Of a stretch of DNA of 64,000 nt, positions 53,512 through 64,000 are shown piece by piece. The position numbers and the translations under genes were made by a program. Every line of letters begins with the position of its first letter. Positions within the stretch are counted from its first letter, which is position 1. A model generated the notes under the pieces. That model ran no database searches and was not told the DNA's origin. It was given only the letters and a program-made list of their open reading frames with translations. The DNA comes from Usitatibacter palustris (GTDB lineage Bacteria; Pseudomonadota; Gammaproteobacteria; Burkholderiales; Usitatibacteraceae), in assembly GCF_013003985.1 (NCBI RefSeq), contig NZ_CP053073.1:3844001-3908000 (forward strand), given 5' to 3'.

Positions 53512-54831
53512 CTAAGGACAGGTTCCTGCCGCCAGCCCCGAAAAGTTCACCACGACTTGGGCTGCGGACTGGCCGTCCGTCACCGAAACGGCCGCCGGGG
53601 ATACCGTGGAGGGCGGTACCGGCAGAGGGGGTTGTGTCCCCCGAACCCGTTGAATCGATACGACATTTGTGCCGGTATTGACCGACAGCGACCCTGTATT
53701 GGCGAACGCCCGGATCGTTCCAACGCCGCCGGCTACGGCCACGTTGGCGAACTCCGTGCAGCTGGTGAGCGTGACTTCCGTGGGCGCGACGACGAGCACC
53801 GGGGCGGCCGTGGTGCCTTCCTGGTTCACGACGGTCACGGTGGTGGTTCGGCCGGCTGCATCGGTAATCGCGATGCTCAAACCGGGCGTAGGCGCGCAGA
53901 TTCCGGACGCGAAGACGTTGAAACGGCCTTCGCTGGCGGTGACGGTCGTCGGCGCGACGGTAAAAGCCGAGGAGTTTCCGGAGATCGTGTAGGGCGGCGT
54001 GCCGCCGTGGATGGTGAACTCTGCCTGCACGCCGCTCGCGCATGCGCCGAGGCGCGGGCCACCGAAGGTCACGCCCGGGGGTGTCACGAAGAAGACGCTC
54101 GAATTGCCCGTGAATTGCGCAATCGTGAAGCTCGCGAGCTGATACGCGCCCGAGCCCAGGTCGGTGATCCGCAGCGTTGCCGTCTGCGTCTGCGCGAGTG
54201 CTGTCGTGCGGAAGCGCGCGCGCGCCTTGCCGGTCTCGTCGGTCGTCGTGGTCACTTCGATGCCAAGCACTTCAACCGCGCCTGCCGGCGAGGTGATGAA
54301 GCGGAAATCGCCCGTGACGACTTCAAATTTCACGCCGCGCGCTGCGAGCGGAACGCCACCCTGCGAGATGACCACCGAGGCCTCGGCATCGGAGCCGGTG
54401 CACACGGCTGGACGGCAATCCGGATTATTGGTCGGGTCGTTGCTCGGGGTCGGCGTGATGGTGATCGTGTTGGCAACCGTTCCCGGCCGCACCGTGAGCG
54501 CGGCCGTGATCACGGGCGCAGTGCCCGTATCGCGAACGGTAAGCGTGACCGGCGTCTCGGCGATCACGGGGCTCGGGATCGCGACGAAAGACTTCGTCAG
54601 CACGTTGCCTGCGATCGGCAGCACCGCCTGGTTGCTCGAGGTCACGATGTACGAGCCCGTTCCGCCAGAGAGCACGAACGTCGTGGGCAATCCCGAGTAG
54701 AGCGTCGCCGTCGCAGGCAACACGGTGATGCGCGTGGGGTCCGTCACATTGGGCGAGGGATCCACGTTTCCGCTGCAGGCGGCGATCAGTACGAGGGGTG
54801 CGGCGACGAGGCGACGGGCGAGGGCGATCAT
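53512..54831 (-). CDS. Secreted lipoprotein with Ig-like beta repeats, paralogue 2
   Basis: 439 residues. Lipobox LIAAC (Cys at about 19) followed by SGNVDPSP. Segments align with the downstream neighbour: LYSGLPTTFVLSGGTGSYIV, GVKFEVVTGDFRF, FTIHGGTPPYTISGNS (each also recognisable in paralogue 1). Only low-similarity database names would be expected; I know no function. Start at the ATG giving MIALARRLVAAPL. It is divergent from gltB. The gap to paralogue 1 is 168 bases and has no gene. Confidence 0.75.
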   Translation of the reverse strand: MIALARRLVAAPLVLIAACSGNVDPSPNVTDPTRITVLPATATLYSGLPTTFVLSGGTGSYIVTSSNQAVLPIAGNVLTKSFVAIPSPVIAETPVTLTVRDTGTAPVITAALTVRPGTVANTITITPTPSNDPTNNPDCRPAVCTGSDAEASVVISQGGVPLAARGVKFEVVTGDFRFITSPAGAVEVLGIEVTTTTDETGKARARFRTTALAQTQTATLRITDLGSGAYQLASFTIAQFTGNSSVFFVTPPGVTFGGPRLGACASGVQAEFTIHGGTPPYTISGNSSAFTVAPTTVTASEGRFNVFASGICAPTPGLSIAITDAAGRTTTVTVVNQEGTTAAPVLVVAPTEVTLTSCTEFANVAVAGGVGTIRAFANTGSLSVNTGTNVVSIQRVRGTQPPLPVPPSTVSPAAVSVTDGQSAAQVVVNFSGLAAGTCP

Positions 54832-54883
54832 GGTTCGAGATTCTAACCGCAAGCCCCGGAATGGGCTCGGAATTCCGCTTTTG

Positions 54884-54912
54884 TTGCGGTGCGATAAGTG
54901 CTGCGATACGAT
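54884..54912 (+). promoter_or_regulatory. gltB promoter
   Basis: -35 TTGCGG and -10 TACGAT with exactly 17 bases between them; start codon 36 bases downstream. Good sigma-70 candidate. No NtrC site or sigma-54 -24/-12 (GG-N10-GC with consensus flank) was evident. Confidence 0.55.
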
Positions 54913-54947
54913 GATTTCCCCCCTCCGTTCGTCTAGGACTTCCCGCA

Positions 54948-59599
<4,652 letters not shown>

Positions 59600-59600
<1 letters not shown>

Positions 59601-61045
59601 TGGGCAAGATCACCGGCTTCATGGAAATCGCGCGCAAGGACCGGGGATACGCGCCGGTCACGGAGCGCGTGAAGGTCTACAAGGAATTCGTCCGGCCGCT
59701 GGGCGACCTGGAGATGAGCCAGCAGGGCGCGCGCTGCATGGACTGCGGCATTCCCTTCTGCCAGACGGGCTGCCCGGTCAACAACATCATTCCGGACTGG
59801 AACGACCTCGTGTATCGCGGCAACTGGCGCGAGGCGCTCGAGATCCTGCACTCCACGAACAACTTCCCCGAGTTCACGGGCCGCGTGTGCCCGGCGCCGT
59901 GCGAAGCGGCGTGCGTGCTCAACATCAACAACGACCCGGTGGCGATCAAGTCGATCGAACAGGCGATCGTCGACAAGGGCTGGGCCGAAGGCTGGATCGG
60001 GCCGCAGCTCGCCGCGGTGAAGACCGGCAAGAAGGTCGCGGTCGTCGGCTCCGGGCCCGCGGGCATGTCGTGCGCCCAGCAGCTCGCGCGCGCCGGCCAC
60101 GCGGTCACGCTGTTCGAGAAGGCCGACCGCATCGGGGGCCTGCTTCGCTACGGCATTCCCGACTTCAAGATGGAGAAGACCCTCATCGACAAGCGCTGCG
60201 AGCAAATGGCGGCCGAGGGCGTCACCTTCGCCGTCAACTCGCACGTCGGCGTGAACCTCCCCGCCGCGAAGCTCCTCGCCGATTTCGATGCGGTGGTGCT
60301 CACCGGCGGCTCCGAGAAGCCGCGCGATCTCCCCGTGCCCGGCCGCGAGCTCTCCGGCGTGCACTTCGCGATGGACTTCCTCCCGCTGCAGAACAAGAAG
60401 GTCGCGGGCGACAAGGTCGCGAACCAGATCCTCGCCACCGGCAAGCACGTGATCGTGATCGGCGGCGGTGACACCGGCAGCGACTGCATCGGCACCTCGA
60501 TCCGCCAGGGCGCCAAGTCGGTCATGAACTTCGAGCTACTCCCGCAGCCGCCCGATCAAGAAGACAAGCCGCTCACGTGGCCCTACTGGCCGATGAAGCT
60601 GCGCACGTCCTCGTCGCACGAGGAAGGCGCGCAACGCGATTTCGCGGTCACCACCAAATCGCTCCAGGGCAAGAACGGCAAGATCGAGAGCCTCACCGCC
60701 TGCAAGGTCGAATGGGTGAAGGACGCGAAGGGCGCGATGAGCATGAAGGAAGTCCCCGGCTCGGAGTTCACGCTGCCCGCCGACCTCGTGCTGCTCGCGA
60801 TGGGCTACGTCCATCCCGTGCACGAAGGCATGATCACGGAGCTCGGCGTCGCGAAGGACGCGCGCGGCAACGTGAAGGCCACCACCGATGGCGCGGGCTG
60901 CTACGCCACGTCGGTCCCGAAGGTGTTCGCGGCGGGCGACATGCGCCGCGGCCAGTCGCTCGTGGTCTGGGCCATTCGCGAGGGCCGCCAGGCCGCGCGC
61001 GAGGTCGACGCCTTCCTCATGGGCGCCTCCGACCTGCCCCGCTAG
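59600..61045 (+). CDS. gltD: Glutamate synthase (NADPH) small subunit
   Basis: 481 residues. Fe-S ligands in [17 protein letters not shown] and [12 protein letters not shown] motif [24 protein letters not shown] motif [13 protein letters not shown], and the terminal [14 protein letters not shown]. It supplies electrons from NADPH to GltB. Start TGATG overlap with gltB. Eight bases further downstream the hydrolase gene begins. Confidence 0.97.
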
Positions 61046-61052
61046 GGGCTCC

Positions 61053-61856
61053 GTGCTCAAGTCCCTCGCGCTCACGGCCGCCGCGGGCTACCTCGGCGTC
61101 GCCGGCCTGCTCTGGTTCGCGCAGGAGAGCCTTCTCTTCCATCCGCAGCCCCTGTACGGCAAGCCACGCCCTCCTCCCGGCTGGATCCTCGAGGAGGTGC
61201 GCTTCACCACCCAGGACGGCACGAAGCTCGCGGGCGTCCTGCTCAAGCCGGCGACGTCGGGCCCGCATCCCCTGTTGATCTCGTATGGCGGCAACGCGGA
61301 GGAGCTCACGGCCTCCGCACCGGCGGCCGATCAGTTCGGCGCGCGCGCGATGCTACTCGTGAACTACCGCGGTTATGGCGAGAGCGAAGGCAAGCCCGGC
61401 GAGGCGGCCCTGCTCGGCGACGCGATCGAGCTCTACGACTGGGCCGCGAAGCGCACGGACATCGACGCGTCGCGCATCGCCGTGCACGGCCGCAGCCTCG
61501 GCACGGGCGTGGCGGTCCATGTGGCGGCCAAGCGAAGCGTGAAGTGCGTGGTGCTCACCTCGGCCTACGACAGCATTCGCGAAGTGGCGAAAGCGCACTA
61601 CCCGTGGTTCCCGATCGGCCTGCTGATCAAGCACCCGTTCGATTCGGCAGCGCTCGCACCGAAGCTCATGATGCCCGCGTTGTTCGTCTACGGCAGTGCC
61701 GACACCATCATCGGCCCCGCGCATTCCGAAAAGCTCGCGTCGCTCTGGGGAGGCCCCGCGGAAAAGGTCCTGCTCAAAGGCCGCGGCCACAACGACCTCG
61801 AGCTCGATCCCGCGTACATGCCGGCGATCACGCGGTTCCTCGACCGGCATCTGTAA
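61053..61856 (+). CDS. Membrane-anchored alpha/beta hydrolase (BEM46/ABHD-like)
   Basis: 267 residues from GTG. N-terminal hydrophobic anchor (about 5-25), oxyanion region ISYGGNAEEL, YRGYGESEG, nucleophile HGRSLGTGVAV, Asp in GSADTII and His in GRGHNDL. Family members act on acylated small molecules or lipids; the substrate is unknown. GTG at 61053 lies five bases after AGGGG. Probably co-transcribed with gltBD. Confidence 0.83.
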   Translation: MLKSLALTAAAGYLGVAGLLWFAQESLLFHPQPLYGKPRPPPGWILEEVRFTTQDGTKLAGVLLKPATSGPHPLLISYGGNAEELTASAPAADQFGARAMLLVNYRGYGESEGKPGEAALLGDAIELYDWAAKRTDIDASRIAVHGRSLGTGVAVHVAAKRSVKCVVLTSAYDSIREVAKAHYPWFPIGLLIKHPFDSAALAPKLMMPALFVYGSADTIIGPAHSEKLASLWGGPAEKVLLKGRGHNDLELDPAYMPAITRFLDRHL

Positions 61857-61866
61857 ACTGGCAATC

Positions 61867-61902
61867 AACAGCAGGTCCTTCGGGGGCTGCCCCCCCTCAG
61901 GA
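61867..61902 (-). repeat. Short dispersed repeat, copy 2
   Basis: On the minus strand it begins TCCTGAG and ends GGACCTGCTGTT, the same end blocks as 33401-33428, with a GC dyad (GGGGGC / GCCCCC) between. On the plus strand it runs right up to the first base of hemE, so the hemE start region is built from it. Confidence 0.55.
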
Positions 61903-62966
61903 TGACAGCGCTTATGAATGACACTTTCCTCCGCGCCTTGCTGCGCCAGCCCACGCCGTACACGCCGATCTGGATCATGCGGCAGGCGGGGCGCTACCTC
62001 CCGGAGTACAACGCCACGCGAAAGAAGGCGGGGAGCTTCCTCAAGCTCGCCCAGACGCCTGAACTCGCCTGCGAAGTCACGCTCCAGCCGCTCGCGCGTT
62101 TTCCGCTCGATGCGGCGATCATCTTCTCCGACATCCTCACCGTGCCCGATGCGATGGGGCTCGGCCTCTACTTCGCCGATGGCGAGGGGCCGAAGTTCGA
62201 GCGGCCCGCGCGCACCGAAGCCGACATCGCGAAGCTCGCCGACCCCGATCTCGAGAAGCTGCGCTATGTCTTCGACGCGATCTCGCTCACGCGCCGCGAA
62301 CTCGCGGGCAAGGTCCCGTTGATCGGTTTCTCGGGCAGCCCGTTCACGCTCGCGTGCTACATGATCGAAGGCGGCGGCAGCGACGACTTCCGTCTCGTGA
62401 AGTCGATGCTCTACGCGCGGCCCGATCTGCTCCATCGCATGCTCGAAGTGAATGCGCGCGCCGTCACCGCCTATCTCAACGCGCAGATCGATGCGGGCGC
62501 GCAGGCGGTGATGATCTTCGACACGTGGGGCGGAACGCTTTCGCACGCGGCGTACGAAGAGTTCTCGCTCGCCTACTCGCGCAAGATCCTCGCGGGCCTC
62601 ACGCGCGAGCCCGAGGGCCGCGTGATCCCGCGGATCCTCTTCACCAAGGGCGGCGGCCAATGGCTCGAGGCGATGGCCGATAGCGGCGCCGACGCGCTGG
62701 GCGTCGATTGGACGACCGACATCGGCCGCGCACGCGAACGCGTGGGTAACCGCGTCGCCCTGCAGGGCAACATGGATCCGATGGCGCTCTTCGGCTCCCC
62801 GGCCTCCATCCAGGCCGAGGCGAAGCGCATTCTCGGGCGCTTCGGAAAAGGCCCCGGCCACGTTTTCAACCTGGGCCACGGCATCTCGCAGCACACGCCT
62901 CCAGAGCACGTTGCAGCCCTCGTGGAAGCGGTGCACGCCGCCTCCCCGGGCGTCGCTTCGCGATAG
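61902..62966 (+). CDS. hemE: Uroporphyrinogen decarboxylase
   Basis: 354 residues, the E. coli length. Conserved [19 protein letters not shown] with the active-site Arg/Tyr, [28 protein letters not shown] and the C-terminal NLGHGI. It decarboxylates uroporphyrinogen III to coproporphyrinogen III. Start at [17 protein letters not shown] (aligns with enteric HemE); ATG four codons later is possible. Plus-strand neighbour of gltBD and priA, not of the hemCDXY genes. Confidence 0.95.
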   Translation: MTALMNDTFLRALLRQPTPYTPIWIMRQAGRYLPEYNATRKKAGSFLKLAQTPELACEVTLQPLARFPLDAAIIFSDILTVPDAMGLGLYFADGEGPKFERPARTEADIAKLADPDLEKLRYVFDAISLTRRELAGKVPLIGFSGSPFTLACYMIEGGGSDDFRLVKSMLYARPDLLHRMLEVNARAVTAYLNAQIDAGAQAVMIFDTWGGTLSHAAYEEFSLAYSRKILAGLTREPEGRVIPRILFTKGGGQWLEAMADSGADALGVDWTTDIGRARERVGNRVALQGNMDPMALFGSPASIQAEAKRILGRFGKGPGHVFNLGHGISQHTPPEHVAALVEAVHAASPGVASR

Positions 62967-63003
62967 GTGGTGTCAAGAAAAATATTTGCTCAGTAGTGAT
63001 TGC

Positions 63004-63012
63004 TTATTCACA
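63004..63012 (+). promoter_or_regulatory. DnaA box
   Basis: TTATTCACA, a match to TTATNCACA, in the hemE-priA gap; the 30 bases before it are AT-rich (AAGAAAAATATTTG). Confidence 0.5.
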
Positions 63013-63167
63013 CAAGTCTCGTTCTCGCCCGTCCGGCGCGTTTTACGATGCGACATGCAAGCAAATGCCATTAATCGCTTGCCAATCAGAGACTTGCCCT
63101 GTGTTGCGGTGCCGCATGACGGCGCCCGCCCGGGCGCGTTCCGGGGCGCTTTTCCCGGGGCGAGCAG

Positions 63168-63188
63168 GTATTCACAGGTTTATCCACA
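63168..63188 (+). promoter_or_regulatory. Tandem DnaA boxes
   Basis: GTATTCACA (63168-63176, one mismatch) followed after 12 bases start-to-start by TTATCCACA (63180-63188, exact). The second box ends 12 bases before the priA GTG, right at its Shine-Dalgarno AGGAA. Confidence 0.55.
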
Positions 63189-63200
63189 GCAGGAAATCCA

Positions 63201-64000
63201 GTGGGAAATGAGCGCCGGATCGTCCAGGTTTGCCTCGATGTTCCCCTCGTGGCGACCTTCGATTTCCGCGTTCCCGAGGGGCTCGATCCGGAGGTCGGAA
63301 ACCTCGTCGTCGTGCCCTTCGGGCGCACTCGCAAGGTGGGCGTGGTCACGGGACGCATCGCCCGCAGCGAGATCGCCCCCGAGAAGCTGCGCGACATCGA
63401 AAGCGTGGTCGCGGACGTGGCGCCATTGGGCCGCGACGAGCTCGATCTCTACCGCTTCTGCGCCAACTACTACCTGCGCCCGTTGGGCGAGGTGATCGCG
63501 GCGAGCCTGCCGCCACGGCTGCGGCAAGCGCGTCGACGCAAGCTGGCACCGGCCGCTCCCGCCACCGCGCGCGGACCGATCGCCGAGGGTCCGCCGCCAA
63601 CGGCCGAGCAGGAAGCGGCGCTCGCCACCGTGCTCGCATCCTTCGATCGATTCCATCCCGTGCTGCTCGAGGGCATCACCGGAAGCGGCAAGACCGAGGT
63701 GTACCTGCGCGCGATCGCCGAGGCCCTCGCACGCGGCCGGCAGGCGCTGTACCTCGTTCCCGAGATCGGACTCACGCCGCAGCTGGAGTCGCGAGTGCGC
63801 GGCCGCTTCCCCGGCGAGGCCGTCATCGCCGCGCACAGCCATCGCTCCGAGGGCGAGCGCGCGCAGGCGTGGCTCGCGGCGCAGTCGGGCACCGCGCGCA
63901 TCGTGCTCGGAACGCGCCTTGCCGTGCTCTCTCCGTTCGCGGACCTGGGCCTCATCATCGTCGATGAAGAGCACGACGCCTCGTACAAGCAGCAGGAGGG
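63201..64000 (+). CDS. priA: Primosomal protein N' (helicase), 3' end cut by the window
   Basis: 266 codons are visible before the window ends. GTG start giving VGNERRIVQVCLDVPLVATF, the PriA 3'-DNA-binding domain, then a helicase domain with Walker A GITGSGKTEVY, LVPEIGLTPQ, and DEEH-type VDEEHDASYKQQ. It restarts stalled replication forks. AGGAA lies six bases before GTG. The helicase zinc motifs are beyond the window. It follows hemE after 234 bases that hold the DnaA boxes. Confidence 0.93.
   Translation, partial: MGNERRIVQVCLDVPLVATFDFRVPEGLDPEVGNLVVVPFGRTRKVGVVTGRIARSEIAPEKLRDIESVVADVAPLGRDELDLYRFCANYYLRPLGEVIAASLPPRLRQARRRKLAPAAPATARGPIAEGPPPTAEQEAALATVLASFDRFHPVLLEGITGSGKTEVYLRAIAEALARGRQALYLVPEIGLTPQLESRVRGRFPGEAVIAAHSHRSEGERAQAWLAAQSGTARIVLGTRLAVLSPFADLGLIIVDEEHDASYKQQE

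Noticed and set aside
54832-54947. Sigma-54 or NtrC-controlled promoter for gltB
   Set aside because: I looked for -24/-12 and NtrC dyads because ntrC lies in the window, but only a sigma-70-like promoter is visible.

Overview
The window is a gene-dense, GC-rich stretch of bacterial chromosome that looks betaproteobacterial (Burkholderiales or a relative; I cannot name a genus). The main pointers are the algH-ruvX-pyrR-pyrB order followed by a pyrC-like gene without its zinc ligands, the hemC-hemD-hemX-hemY run, the proteobacterial-type gshA with gshB, and the DUF1631, DUF3426 and DUF4124 proteins typical of this group. I see no prophage, insertion sequence, plasmid gene or CRISPR array. Nearly all content is core metabolism, envelope and regulation.

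Layout. 1-1384: an NtrC-type regulator cut by the left edge. 1392-11236 (minus): a long tight gene run algH, ruvX, pyrR, pyrB, pyrC', prlC, a DUF4124/thioredoxin-fold protein, xth and a GGDEF-EAL protein. 11317-20123 (minus): a secreted protein, an S9 peptidase, and the overlapping run mpl, phzF-like, yqiA-like esterase, RNase II-like, tonB, preceded by a DUF486 membrane protein. 20258-22497 (plus): gshA-gshB. 22501-28831 (minus): a conserved protein, a HIT hydrolase, a giant FAD/Fe-S oxidoreductase and a YqaA membrane protein. 28888-33396 (plus): hemC, hemD, hemX, hemY and a CBS protein. 33427-34847 (minus): a flavin/ferredoxin reductase and FxsA. 34867-39881 (plus): cutA, a TlpA-like protein, aroQ, accB, accC, prmA and a zinc-ribbon protein. 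39893-42592: DUF1631 gene with a c-di-GMP riboswitch. 42593-45706 (plus): PfkB kinase, glycine-zipper lipoprotein, olsB-olsA. 45633-47027 (minus): apaH and a c-type cytochrome. tRNA-Arg(CCG) at 47114. 47203-51950: heptosyltransferase-like gene facing a three-gene O-antigen initiation cluster. 52012-54831 (minus): two paralogous lipoproteins. 54948-64000 (plus): gltB, gltD, an alpha/beta hydrolase, hemE, and the start of priA.

How it fits together. Nitrogen assimilation brackets the window (NtrC left, GltBD right). Heme synthesis is split between hemCDXY and hemE. Membrane lipid supply (accBC, olsBA), peptidoglycan recycling (mpl) and LPS assembly make up the envelope theme. Cyclic-di-GMP appears twice: a GGDEF-EAL enzyme at the left and a c-di-GMP-I (GEMM) riboswitch in front of the DUF1631 gene.

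The most notable non-coding signals are that riboswitch with its following hairpin, a DnaA-box cluster between hemE and priA, a hairpin that covers the olsB Shine-Dalgarno, a 12-mer shared by two upstream regions, and two copies of a short dispersed repeat. Several genes use TTG, GTG and apparently CTG starts, with starts nested in the preceding stop codon.
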